Assembly: GCA_028565635.1 (NCBI GenBank)
Contig: JAOXYB010031509.1
Coordinates: 6,349-28,250 of the forward strand
Direction: 5' to 3'
DNA length: 21,902 nucleotides
DNA from: Phoronis ovalis
Taxonomy: Eukaryota; Phoronida; Phoronidae
The notes beneath the pieces were generated by a model. That model saw nothing but the letters and a program-made list of their open reading frames with translations. It did not search any database and was not told the DNA's origin. A program made the translations under genes and the position numbers. Below are positions 10,701 through 20,254 of this stretch, piece by piece (position 1 is the first letter of the stretch; each line of letters opens with the position of its first letter).

Positions 10701-13700
10701 CACAAAACCAGTTATTAGTACAATAATGGTATGCTTTCAGGGACACAGGAGATCTTCTCTAAGAGAAGGTGCACAAGAAGTTGAAAAGAAAGAAGACGAT
10801 TCTGAGGAGGAGGATAATGGGTAAGTGGTTTTGTAATAAACTGTATGTGCTAATTAAAAGTGGGGACTGTGAGAATTTGTTTCATTTCTTGTCAAAACAT
10901 GCTCAGAAATTACATACATTTCATTTCGTTAAGGTGTTCTTTCATACTCAAGCATGCATTCAAACTTTGAGAATATGTGTTGGTATCTATTTGTCTGCAT
11001 TAAACCGATCAGCACACTAATTTTCAACAATTGAAAGTGTTCACAGCCTCTAAAAACATTTTATCTTTTCTAGATCGAATGTTGAGGTGTCTGATGGAGA
11101 AAAAGAGTTAGAGCCTGACTATCCTCCTGGTGTAAAAGTACGTATCAAATATGGCCGTGGACGCAATCAGAATGTTTATGAAGCCAAAGTCATGGAAGTA
11201 GAAATAGAAAATGGTTTGTACCAGTACTGTGTACATTATAATGGATGGAATGTCAGGTATGTTTGAAGTTGTCAGTAATCTTTTAATTTGGAGATAGAAA
11301 TTCTTTTGTGTTTGAAGGTAAATAATGCTGTTATAACCAAATGGTGAAATTTATATTTTAGCATATCTTAGACATATTGACATAATTTCAAGCACCAACG
11401 TAACATTCCCTCAGTATCGATAGTAGTGAGGTCACTTGTTAATACAAAAATTTCGATTGCAATACGTAGCTATCTAATATGCTTAGTGTTTATTCACTCC
11501 TCTTGAAATGTTGATCAGTTGTCATTGTCTCAAGCCTCAAGTAAATAATTAAAACTTATGCTGTGTTTTTAAACATTAGGTATGATGAATGGGTTAAAAA
11601 AGAACGCATTGTTGGAGCAGTTGATGAGAGAGAACTGGCAAAGCAAAAGCGTAAATTTAAAATGGACAAATTAAAAGTAACCAATGAAAAAGAGCCTGAA
11701 AAGGACAAAGAAAAGGAGAAAGAAAAAGAGAGAGAGAGAGAAAGAGAGGAGAAGGAGAAAGAAAGAGAGAAGGAGAAAGAAAGAGAGAAGGAGAAAGAAA
11801 GAGAGAAGGAGAAAGAGAAAGAAAAGGAAAAGGAGAAAAAGGATGACAAAACAGCAGTAAGTTTGTTAGGAGCAGCTGATAAAATATATTCTAAATTGTT
11901 AGAATGCCATTTCATAACTAAAATATATCTATTATGTATTATTTAAGATAAGTGTGTCACAAAATTATTATGTAGGAAGAGTTATTCTTCTAGATATAAT
12001 ACTTCCAATTGATGACATTTTGCTAGGAGGAGATTTTTATGGATTTATATGATAAAAAGCACAAGTCTTCGAAATTATTCTTTTAAGATACATCTAAGGT
12101 TAGAGCTTGTATCATGTAAGTGCAATCTTTCCAGGCTTTTATTAAAAAGCGTGGCCGTCCCTCTTCCACGGCTAATCAGATCAGTAACACCAGCGTCGCA
12201 GGGAAGCCGTCTACTCCAGACACAACACAGTCAAAGAGTAAGCCTAGTACACCATCATCACGACCCCGACCAACAAGATCTACCAGTGTTGAGGTTAAAC
12301 AACCAGGTAAATGGTTGTTTCATTTTCTAGAGATATTAGTAGAGAATGATTGTAATTTTCTTTTGCCTCTGGAACTGAAGGTGCATTCAAGGAGAAATCT
12401 TAGTTTAGTTGTTCATTTATACAGGATTGTGAAACATTCTCGGAGACTTGAATCATTTCTTTTATTTTATTCTTGTGAAGAAGGGATATGTCCAAATTTT
12501 ATATTTGAGTTTGTTTTCCTTAAATTTTCATAAGTGGTTGTTTAGCCTATATTTTATTTGTTGTTTGTAACGTTAACCTGATGTGAGGACAGGTTTGATC
12601 AAGTACATGACCTTTGAATGGGCTATCTACATTGTGTATGGTATTTCTTGAGTTATAAACTAGTCATTCAGCACTGCGTGTTGCTATTGTAGTAAAATTA
12701 CTTTTTTGCATCTTTACAGTTAGGAGAAGTCGCAGAACATCAGGTTATACAGAATCTTCTGATATACAGTCACATGGTGAGGATTTAAATGTCACTGTTT
12801 TTAGAATGCTTTTCAGTTTGTTAAGACCTCTGGTTGTCTTATACCTAGAAAAACTTCTCTCACTACAATCTATATCACATACTTCATGGTATCTAGGGAA
12901 TTATGGGTATACATCATCTGACTATAGAAGACTTCGTATCTAATTTAATCTTGATACATTCTACAAACGTGTGAATAGAATCCTTGGTTTTGGAAATGAT
13001 AAGTTGAAGTGATCATAATTTTCAATAGTATGATACAAATCATAGATTTTTGACAGTAGAGTGATTCTTTGTCACAAAAAATATGAAAACTAGTGTGACA
13101 TGCTTATTGTACTTTTGAAAATTAGGGAATATTAAGCAGCTCTGTGGTGGAACCACAGACGGTTGTTAATAATCATTACAACGAAGCCAGACTGAACTAT
13201 GCCTGTAAAACTATAAAGCTGCAACCTGCTGTTGAATTTTCTTTCAGTGTCAGACAGTGATAGTGAGATGTCAGAAATACAAGGTAATATGGATGCTGAA
13301 ATTGGTGACAATATTTCACAAACAAGTATCAAAATTGAGGCAGATGACAAGGATGTAATCTCAGAGAAAACTGAGAAGGAACCAGAAATTCCAGAGGTAT
13401 TTCATCTAGAATACTATTTTAAGCTACCCTTGCTGTGACTCTCTTTTTGTAAGCATGCCTAAACTCTTGTGTATGACTAGGTTACTAGTTGGTTAGTTTT
13501 TCAGTGTGATTAAAAGAAAACATGAGACTTAGTTCAGAGTAGCTTAATGCATTGCAAAATATCAGGCTGTTTTTAAAATATCTCTGACTACACAGTTTAT
13601 TGATACTCGTTTAACCCCCATTACCACATAGTGTACTTTTTGAAATCAGAATTGGTAAGATCCTATTCATCACTGCTGTTTGTCAGGCTCTAGTATACAC

Positions 13701-16700
13701 GTGACATCAGGCTTTGTTAGTTTTCAAAGAGTTGTAAAACTTCAATGTTTTAGGTTGCTATAGAGAGTAATACTAAAATCTTAATGTAGTTTATTTATTT
13801 TGCAGCTGAAATTAGAATCAGATGAGAGGCTTGCTGACATTGAAAAATCCTTTGATGAAGAAAAAGAGATACCTGATATTGAGTCTGATGGAAGACGGAG
13901 AAAACGAGGTTCTGATGCTCGAGTCAGAGAAGAAGTTAAGACTGGTAGAGGCAGAAAGAAAGAAATGGCAAAAGAAGTACTGGATAGGTCACAAGAGGAA
14001 GAAGATAAAAGTGAGAAAGAAAGTGAAAGGGAAGATAAAAATGCAAAAAGTAGATCAAAACGACGTCGTATTTCAATGGAAGTTGCGAAAGAATCTGCTC
14101 CAAGTAAGGTTATTAAAGATGATGAGCCTTCCATTGAATTGGTTCCTATCAAGAAATCAGACTACTTAAGTTTTCAGTCAGAAGAGACGGAACGAGTTGC
14201 CAAACGAAAAAAAATCACAGAAAAAGTAGTTGACGATACGAAGAAAAGTGCTAGTGAAAAAGAAGACGAAAGTAACAAAGAGGAAGATGCAGAAAAGAAA
14301 AAAGGAAACAAGAGGAAAGGTCGAAAGAAAAAAGAGGAAAATATCGAAGATGAAGTTGAGGCTAAAATTTGCAGAGGACGGAAAGAAGAAAATGAAACAA
14401 AGAAGTCTAGTGCAAAGGAGCCAGATAACAGAACAAGCAAACCTAATCAGAAAAAAGAGGAACCTGTAGCAACAAAGACTGTTGTTAAAAAGGAAGAGAC
14501 TGATGTGAAACCAAAAGCAGAAGATCAAAAAGTTGATGAGATGCCAGAAGAACCTCTTGTACCAAATGAACAACCAGTGCACCAAGAGCCAAAGCCTTCT
14601 ACTAGCCAGGTTGCTGTCCCGGAAATTCAACAAAATAAAGAAAACTCCAATGTAGATAAACAACCTTCAGCAAGTATGGTTGAGACTCCTCCAACGACTC
14701 CAGAAGGATCCCCAGAAGCACTCCCATGTGAAGACGACACGACTACTGATCATAGTAATGCTGCGGTGGTGGAAGGCATGTATCTAGATGATAAGACTGG
14801 ATTACCATTATGTACTGGTGAAGAATCAGTGAACGATGCTAGTACATTATCTAATGGAAGCGGAGGGAGTAGTGGAAATGCACCAAGCGACGAAAGTAAC
14901 GGTGATGGACCAAATATGGTGATGTCCATGGAAACAGAAGAGCCAGGGCCTAAGAAGAAAAAGAAGGGACACAAACGCAGTGTTACTGGAGAAAAGAAAC
15001 ATCATAAGCATGCAAGCAAGCATCATGGTAAGATGTTCATTTGATGGCATATTTATTCCATATAAATTTAAGCCACGGGATATGTTCTTCCTCCAAATTA
15101 TGAGTCTTTTTACATCAAATTATCATGTGACCTCTTCCCACCATTTGTGTAGGGACTGATGAAGGGTTTAGTGATAAGACCGAAAACTATCATTGCTCAA
15201 ATGTAATGTTCAGTTTTGCTTAAGTTTATATTGGGGTAATGGTTTTAATATTTTTATCAAAAAATAAAACAAAACACATTGATTTACTAGACAAGTATCT
15301 GTGTTTAGTGCCGGATTTTCTATAAAGGATTAATTAATTTTGAACTAGGTGACATTATGCAAATAAAACCTTTGTTGTGGTGTGTAATCAGGGCAAAGTG
15401 GATAATTAATGGAGATATAGTATACATTATACTTTCATATTCATGTCGTTCTTTTCTTGCAGTAAGTGACAGTGATGACGCTTCCAATCAAGACAGTGCA
15501 TTTAGTAGTCCGTGCCCATCAAGTGCCAGAGTCTCACCCACCAAACGCATCAGTTCAGATATATCTCGTTCTCCACGTCCTTGTAAATATGATTTCTGCA
15601 GCAATCTAGGTAGGTATCGCTGTGTTTTTGTTTAGCTGGTTCATTATGCTAAAATGAACCAGCATTTATTTCTCGTGTTTAGCTATTGATCAGTTTGTGA
15701 AACCCGCAAAGCATGCATGAAATGACTTGTCTAGACACGGTTAATCACATAGCCTTAAATGTGTTGATATAGTAACATGATGTGTTAGTATTATTTTTTA
15801 TAAACACCTTTATGGTTGTCGCCTGTGGTCTTATGTTTCATTTTTTGTTTATTACAGATCTTGAAGATTTAGAGGGTGAAATGCGCATTACCGTCCTCCA
15901 GGAGAGGATTCAAGATATTCGTAAAACTTATATGCAACTCAAAGCTGAAGTGGCCTCTATTGATAGGAGAAGGAAACGTGCCAAGAGGAAAGAAAGGGAA
16001 ACCAAAGGTATGATAATTAAATAGCTCTTTAATCATAATATTCTCTCAAAGTAAGATTCTGTTTTGGAGTAAAACCAGGCCCACATGGATTTTCATCAAT
16101 CAGTATTCTCCTTTGCTATGCTTACTCATCTTTTCATTCCTATGAAAATTGCTGACCAAACCCTGATTATCAGTAACTTGATACATGATCTTCTTTTACA
16201 TGGTTCATTTGATGTACAAGTGGATGTACAAGATAGTGATTAAAATATTGACAAATTATGAGATGTGCAGCTTTCATCTTGTGACCTGAGTAAATGAACT
16301 TAATTTTAAGTTAGACATCACAAGGTAGAAACAGTAGTATATGTACATATATTTGTCTTTTGTGAATGTAGTGGGTTCTAGTATTTGTTCAGAATGAGCA
16401 GATTTCTGGACAATTTTCGTAAGATTGTGTTAGAACGTTTAGCTACTAGCCGAACTAAGGACCTAGACCTCTATGATGTCACAGTATCAGGGCACCCAAA
16501 AACACCAGTTTTATCTTTCGGCTCTTGCAGTGTGGTCATATTTTTTGTAGTGAAGTTATTTTGTGATTTAATGTCTTTAAGCCTGTTACTCCTCATGGGG
16601 AGGACATGGGTGATGATGTTGACGAATTAGTCATCCATTCTTCTGTGGAAGAAACGGATTGGGAGAAAATTGGTAAAGTGCCAGAATTGGATTCAAAGGT

Positions 16701-17902
16701 TTCTGTCTGTATGTCAGCTATGGTTTACCCGTTTTATGCTTTCAATGATGTCATCTTCGAGATGCCTTCAAAAGATTGCATCTCATGGTATATTTGTGTT
16801 AACTCTCTTTTCAGCAAGGATATGCAGAAAAAATGAGGTTTCAGATGATCTAATGGCTAGACTTCTGTTATCTTTAGCTGTTTCAGTTGCAGACACGGCA
16901 GAGTTATCAATGAGAGTATCATTGTGTTTGATGTTAACAAGATGATAACTCTTTCTTGTCCAAATCCTGGACAATTTAAGGAAATGTAGAATATCCTCTT
17001 CAAGTGAAAAAGTGTAGCTCTTGCACAATTTCAGGGCATAGAGCTGCTTTACCTTCTTTTCATCCTGGTTGGGGCAGAGTTAAAGTAGGACGAGCTCCAG
17101 AATTAGAATATTTATTAAACATTTATTTTTTAGCTTCCTGGTGTGTATCTTTGGTATTAAAATGTTTGTATAAAAATCTATATGAACCTTTAAAAAAAAT
17201 ATATTACATTAAAACTCCTCCTGGTTCCCATCTAATTTCCTTCGCCTTCGTTTAAGACAAAAAACAAAGCAAAGACAGCGTATCTCAAGAAGTTGACCAC
17301 GTTTTCCATTTACTTTGTCCTTGTACAGCACTTGAATATTATTTGAAGGCCGTAGAAGGTATTCATGGTAATATTAAGCAATTGTCACCACAGTGTCTAG
17401 AGAGATACTTTATCTGCTTGGATAGTTAAGAGAACTTATTCTGAGGTTTATTCTGAGGATTGTCAGCTTCCTGGACTGTTTTCCAAGGAGCCTCTGTGAT
17501 TACTAATCTATTGTGGATGCTGCACACAGACAAGTTGTACTTCCTTCCACCTCCTAGATGTAATTGTTGATAAGTGTGCCTTTTCTTCAGCATTGCTTTC
17601 ATCTAGAACATAGAATTATGTTGAAATGACTTTCTCCTTCCTCTCATGGCGTTGAGCTTTCAGCCTCAAGATAAATTGGGTATGGTATGCCTAGATGTTG
17701 TGACATCATAGGGCCAAGGTCAGAATTTTTAGTTTGGCTAGTGCAAGGACAAGTTAGGTATATGTAAGGTAAGTTAGTAGGAGGAAACCATTTCCACAAA
17801 GAAATGTGGAATTTCATTTTATAATCAGTACTAAAATGTGTTTCTCTTTTTTTAGCACCTAGCCACGACCAGTCTCCATCTGTAGAAGTAGAAAATTCAT
17901 AA
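5784..17902 (+). CDS. ARID4: ARID4 (AT-rich interactive domain protein 4; RBP1-like), complete
   Basis: ARID4A/B proteins are nuclear subunits of SIN3-HDAC corepressor complexes that bind chromatin and, in vertebrates, RB. I assemble 20 coding exons: 5784-5786, 6554-6730, 7191-7284, 7559-7745, 8057-8278, 8451-8637, 8930-9192, 9536-9719, 9840-9944, 10147-10386, 10741-10820, 11074-11256, 11580-11856, 12135-12306, 12720-12776, 13248-13396, 13806-15027, 15463-15609, 15858-16007 and 17856-17902. All phases agree and the sum is 4146 nt (1381 aa), close to human ARID4B (about 1312). Domain order is the family's: tandem Tudor (about 5-115), RBB1NT (about 180-272), ARID (302-391), Tudor-knot/chromo barrel (595-653) and C-terminal coiled coil (about 1325-1360). 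Exon 1 supplies only the ATG. Introns are 120-767 bp except the last (1848 bp). One ancestral gene is likely, so A versus B is not assigned. Confidence 0.95.
5787..6553 (+). other. ARID4 intron 1
   Basis: This 767-bp intron begins GTAAGG immediately after the initiator ATG and ends CATTTTAG. The open stretch at 6290-6481 has no recognisable domain. No other feature was recognised; a first intron is a plausible place for regulatory sites. Confidence 0.7.
6943..7033. repeat. Two-copy direct tandem repeat, about 44 bp, ARID4 intron 2
   Basis: Copy 1 begins CAAGTATTTGGTGTAATA at 6943 and copy 2 begins with the same 18 bases at 6987. The copies differ by a 2-bp AT insertion and one C/T change (AATTCAATTC against AATTTAATTC). 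The high similarity suggests a recent duplication. It lies in the intron 6731-7190. Confidence 0.9.
8057..8637 (+). CDS. ARID4: ARID4 exons 5-6: acidic linker and RBB1NT domain
   Basis: Exon 5 (8057-8278) opens with an acidic Ser-rich stretch, [12 protein letters not shown], then [21 protein letters not shown] and [12 protein letters not shown]. Exon 6 (8451-8637) continues [19 protein letters not shown] and [20 protein letters not shown]. These match RBB1NT, the domain found just before ARID in this family (human pattern GKVVSV..TEWYPALV, DQCLVRSF.DSKFYS.ARKDI). The junction between the exons falls inside a Phe codon (TT|T). The role of RBB1NT is poorly known; it is used here for identification. 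Confidence 0.93.
8930..9719 (+). CDS. ARID4: ARID4 exons 7-8: ARID DNA-binding domain
   Basis: The ARID domain runs from [20 protein letters not shown] (codon 8963) through [33 protein letters not shown] and [17 protein letters not shown] (ends 9575). The family helix core (L..FM..RGTPI, D...L...V...GG, W......LG/SLP, Y..YL..FE) is intact. The exon 7/8 junction splits a Lys codon (AA|G). The rest of exon 8 is a Ser/Arg-rich linker ending GTSSEDDK. Its donor is GC rather than GT (next entry). Confidence 0.95.
9720..9839 (+). other. Short GC-AG intron in ARID4
   Basis: The exon ends GATGATAAG and the next bases are GCGAGT, with no usable GT at this place. The acceptor TGTTTGCAG ends at 9839. 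Joining 9719 to 9840 keeps phase 0 and continues the Lys-rich protein as [14 protein letters not shown]. At 120 bp it is the shortest intron of the gene. GC-AG introns are a small known minority in animals and are sometimes alternatively spliced. Confidence 0.8.
9840..10820 (+). CDS. ARID4: ARID4 exons 9-11: charged linker with AT-hook-like cores
   Basis: Exons 9840-9944, 10147-10386 and 10741-10820 encode a Lys/Glu/Ser-rich, probably disordered linker. Two AT-hook-like GRP cores are visible: AGRPKK at residues about 475-480 and RRGRPPK at about 523-529. A third, KKRGRPSS, follows in exon 14. SP and TP pairs (SDTPRR, DSPRRG) are candidate proline-directed phosphosites. Exons 9 and 10 are each phase 0 at both ends, so either could be skipped without changing frame. 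Confidence 0.85.
11074..11856 (+). CDS. ARID4: ARID4 exons 12-13: Tudor-knot/chromo-barrel domain and KE tract
   Basis: The domain begins [20 protein letters not shown] (codon 11114), continues [13 protein letters not shown] to the end of exon 12 (11256), and ends [11 protein letters not shown] in exon 13 (to 11613). Human ARID4 has the same string V.V.YGRG..Q..YEA...HYYGWNVRYDEWV. Aromatic residues Y, W and Y/W positioned as in methyl-lysine cages are present (YGRG, NGWNVRYDEW). The junction splits an Arg codon (AG|G). After the domain comes a run of about 50 almost purely Lys/Glu/Arg residues. Confidence 0.95.
11701..11841. repeat. Coding purine-rich KE/ER low-complexity repeat
   Basis: The + strand is nearly all A and G. 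An 18-nt unit encoding EREKEK is repeated exactly three times at 11761-11778, 11779-11796 and 11797-11814, within a longer tract of related hexamers. The translated product would be a highly charged single alpha-helix or a disordered spacer. The tract also opens a Ser/Phe-rich reading frame on the minus strand (11556-11915), which is an artefact of the repeat. Confidence 0.93.
12135..13396 (+). CDS. ARID4: ARID4 exons 14-16: basic/Ser linker and acidic SD cluster
   Basis: Exon 14 (12135-12306) begins [11 protein letters not shown], an AT-hook-like core, and is Ser/Thr/Pro rich. Exon 15 (12720-12776) is only 57 nt, phase 1 at both ends, and encodes [18 protein letters not shown]. Exon 16 (13248-13396) starts [10 protein letters not shown], a casein-kinase-2-like acidic Ser cluster, and ends EKEPEIPE. 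No folded domain is seen. Acceptors are good (CCAG, TTTACAG, TTTCAG). The long neighbouring introns (12307-12719, 12777-13247, 13397-13805) hold nothing recognised except a small hairpin. Confidence 0.85.
13141..13159. repeat. Small 8-bp hairpin in ARID4 intron
   Basis: TCTGTGGT (13141-13148) is followed after GGA by its exact reverse complement ACCACAGA (13152-13159). The site lies about 90 bp before the exon 16 acceptor. A stem this short may occur by chance. Confidence 0.6.
13806..15027 (+). CDS. ARID4: ARID4 exon 17: large disordered Lys/Glu/Ser-rich region
   Basis: This single 1222-nt exon (phase 0 to phase 1) encodes residues 861-1267, about 30% of the protein. Its composition shifts from Lys/Glu rich ([18 protein letters not shown]) to Pro/Ser/Thr rich ([14 protein letters not shown]) to Gly/Ser/Asn rich ([18 protein letters not shown]), ending in a basic His/Lys tail ([10 protein letters not shown]). 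No folded domain is visible. This is where vertebrate ARID4A/B carry the RB-binding LxCxE motif. Here the nearest match is LPCED at 14721-14735 (about residues 1166-1170). Antisense open frames over this exon are composition artefacts. Confidence 0.9.
15463..17902 (+). CDS. ARID4: ARID4 exons 18-20: conserved C-terminal coiled coil and tail
   Basis: Exon 18 (15463-15609) starts [10 protein letters not shown] and includes [19 protein letters not shown]. Exon 19 (15858-16007) encodes the family's conserved C-terminal helix, [20 protein letters not shown] then [13 protein letters not shown]. Human ARID4B has [33 protein letters not shown]. Exon 20 (17856-17902) adds [15 protein letters not shown] and stops at TAA 17900-17902. 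Exons 18 and 19 are phase 1 at both ends. The last exon is supported by a strong pyrimidine tract (CTCTTTTTTTAG), a matching phase and a tail composition like vertebrate ARID4, but its sequence is not itself conserved. Confidence 0.85.
15635..15663. repeat. 11-bp perfect hairpin in ARID4 intron 18
   Basis: GCTGGTTCATT (15635-15645) and AATGAACCAGC (15653-15663) are exact reverse complements around a 7-nt loop. The stem lies 25 nt after the exon 18 donor (15610), so it could influence splicing or be the remains of a small foldback element. Confidence 0.75.
16380..16950 (+). other. Unexplained open stretches in the last ARID4 intron
   Basis: Several short + strand open stretches precede the recombinase relic. 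One at 16394-16540 reads [16 protein letters not shown]. Another at 16606-16690 reads [20 protein letters not shown]. They look more protein-like than nearby intron because they are acidic or amphipathic with varied composition. I do not recognise them. They may be earlier parts of the same decayed element or unrelated debris; splicing any of them into ARID4 does not give a good frame. Confidence 0.3.
17004..17613 (+). mobile_element. Decayed tyrosine recombinase, DIRS-like retroelement relic
   Basis: Three consecutive pieces resemble the recombinase of DIRS-like elements in the correct order. The frame at 17004-17252 has [28 protein letters not shown] and [18 protein letters not shown] (N-terminal core-binding region). 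After a TAA (17253-17255) the same frame continues to 17429 with [14 protein letters not shown] and GIHGNIKQL (catalytic-region strand and helix). From 17407 the +1 frame has [18 protein letters not shown], a TGA at 17497, then [10 protein letters not shown] (to 17613). The H..R stretch expected before the end and the nucleophilic Tyr codon expected just before LLDV are absent. Stops, a frameshift and lost motifs mean it is dead. Element ends, repeats and a reverse transcriptase were not found. Family assignment is from memory of motif patterns. Confidence 0.65.
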
Positions 17903-19135
17903 CCACAAATTGAAGCAATCAGAAAACTGTGGCAACAGTAGTCCAAATATCCAGTATTTTGAAAGATGCATTTTTGTATGCCAGTAATTCTATAGGATTT
18001 GGCATATTTTGTACTTTTATGATATTTATTGCATTATTTACGACCATTTTGTTTCATGTACCATGCAGTGTTGGTATCTGTATAGATAGTACCAGATTAG
18101 TTAATAGTTTTATGAAATATTTCTTACAGACAAACTAGAAATAATGCCACTTGAATGTTAATTTTACACCTGTGAAATTCTTGTCGCCAAATGGAATCAA
18201 ATTATGTTGTCAATGTTTTGAAACTATAACTTTTAACAAGTTTCTCAAATTATTACTTTTTGTGCTGTACAGATTTTAAAGCTGCTATTGTATTTAATAT
18301 CATAAATTATGGATTCTGGAATGTTATACATGTATATGTTGATAATTTTGATATAAAATGGAACATATGAAGTGAAATTATAAGACTGTGGCTGTATTAA
18401 ATGGTACTTCTGCTTAACTTACATGTGTACAGATATTTATACAAATTGTGTCATTGAATAATTTTTCGAAGCTCAACTTCTATATGAGGCTTTAGTTTGA
18501 TATCTGTAGCAATTTTCAAATGTTCAGATTATATGAGTACTAAAAAGGAAACGTTCAGTGAGAAATATTGTGGTCTTGTGTGTATCTGCTCAGATCAATA
18601 TTTTGTACTCTGTGTTGTTAGTAGTAGTTAGCTGCTCTGAGGTTTAGTTTAAAAAATTGTGTTTCTGCATGTGTTATAAACACTGGAAACTTAGCTAAAT
18701 AACGATTCACTACTCTTAAAACTCCTACCTTAGTAGCCATCGTAGTATTTTATTCAAATTAGTAGATTTCGTGTGACGGGTTGTGAGCTACTTGAATGTA
18801 GAATCTTGCTTAGACCTGGTAATTCTGTTGAATTTCGTGACAAAGCAAGATTTATTCTGAAACGAGGCCTCGTCCTATGACTACCACCGACTATGGTTTC
18901 CCTTTAGACTATTTCTTGCGTTTCAGCGGGACCCAAAAAGATACTATGCATGATTTAATAAGCTTCGACACTGCATAAAGAAATATTTGTAGTACATAAC
19001 GAGTTAAACTCATTAAGTATGCTGATAAAATTATTGACGCAGAAATTCTGGTATAAAATTGTAGAGTATATCTATAGTGTTATCTTATTTATTCTCATTT
19101 AATAAACTAAAATTCAATAAATATGCTTTCAACTT
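17903..19135 (+). other. ARID4 3' UTR, probable
   Basis: The sequence after the stop is AT-rich with no continuing gene. Canonical AATAAA signals occur at 19101-19106 and 19116-19121, followed by T-rich sequence, so the UTR may be about 1.2 kb. A variant ATTAAA at 18396 could give a shorter form. A 10-bp inverted repeat (AATCTTGCTT 18802-18811, AAGCAAGATT 18843-18852) and a 12-bp palindrome (ACGAGGCCTCGT 18862-18873) lie inside it. The open stretch at 17929-18138 is probably chance. Confidence 0.55.
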
Positions 19136-19804
19136 GTTTCTCCCATGGAGTGTAAAAAGTTAATAGAAAAGATGAAAAATTAGAATATCTCCGGAATAAA
19201 TCCATGCCGGGAATGATTCGAATACATTCTGCTTTTTATTTGAGACATTTTATCATGATGGGCGCGGGTAGAACACTTCAAAAAGAGTACCACTGAAGTA
19301 AATAGAAACCATGTAATAAATGTATTTGAGGGTTGTATGGCAAGCTGGGTTTTTTTATAAAGGTTCGTGAACAATCCTTATTACATTTTTTTGTATAAAA
19401 TAAAAACTTTCTTCGATTTTAACTGGCTATGTTATAGTGGTATTTCGCGAAAACTGTTTGAACATTTGCTAAAACCAGGCACGTCAGATGGTTTGGACGC
19501 ACCCCCTTCTGAAATGACAGGAACATTGTTTTATACATGTGTTACGTAGGCCTACGGATGCGCCCAATTTTTATCCCGAAACCTTTTTATGTTCAACCGT
19601 CTAATTCACAAAGATCAGTATGCGTGATTCGAGAAAATAAGTCTTTTTCAAAAGGCCGGGATTTTTACCTTCGATATACATTGTTAGTCTGTTTTTAAGA
19701 AGCTCGCCATCAAGGAATAATTGTTCATGAACTTTTGCTTAAAGCTCTAAATAAGCGATCATTGTATTCATCAATCATAGGGATTTCAATAGGGGAATAC
19801 GTTT

Positions 19805-19890
19805 GTAGTGGCGTTGGAGCCGAGGAGCTAGGGTCCGGGAGGGGTTTTTGCTCTCCCGTAATCGGTGTGGGTCCTGGGGCTGCTTAAGGA
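19805..19890. repeat. GC-rich patch with small hairpin, possible repeat remnant
   Basis: This stretch is strikingly G-rich inside AT-rich sequence. It includes the stem CGGGAG/CTCCCG (19836-19841 and 19853-19858) and two similar blocks, AGGGTCCGGG (from 19830) and GGGTCCTGGG (from 19869). Such G-rich patches recur in dispersed repeats of marine invertebrates, but the family is not identified. Confidence 0.35.
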
Positions 19891-20254
19891 CACTTAAAAC
19901 CTTTCAAAATTGACTATAAAAAATAATTGAAACAATATTTTAAACTATTGTCTGGAACAAAAAAAGCCGTGTTGTATGCGATGAACTCCAGTTTCAACGC
20001 CATGTGAAAGATACGTGAAGCAGATTATGTTTATATGCGCAAGTGTGACCGAAAATGCTCTTTTCTGTTTGTTTTGGAGGTTCAATTGAAAATAGTTGAG
20101 TTCATAACTTGCTGACTTTGCTCATCCTTTTCAGGGTTTGTTTCTTAATTTGCCTCATTTCTTTACAAATGCATATGAATTGGATGTGAAGAGGCCGTCA
20201 TATGAGAACAAGGATATATTTGTTCAAAATCCGAGTTCATCAGGTTCATGATCC

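Noticed and set aside
11556-11915. Minus-strand Ser/Phe repeat protein
   Set aside because: It is the reverse reading of the purine-rich KE tract inside ARID4 exon 13.
14178-14663. Minus-strand open frame of 161 codons opposite ARID4 exon 17 (and similar ones at 13781-14152 and 14174-14440)
   Set aside because: The product is a Phe/Leu/Ser-rich mirror of the Lys/Glu-rich sense codons, with no domain or splice context. It is a composition artefact.
17644-17946. Minus-strand open frame of 100 codons over the last ARID4 exon
   Set aside because: No recognisable domain. It overlaps the last coding exon and intron sequence of ARID4 on the other strand.
19545-19556. 12-bp palindrome CGTAGGCCTACG, similar to ACGAGGCCTCGT at 18862-18873
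   Set aside because: Short palindromes with a shared AGGCCT core are compatible with chance, and no array or flanking structure supports a function.
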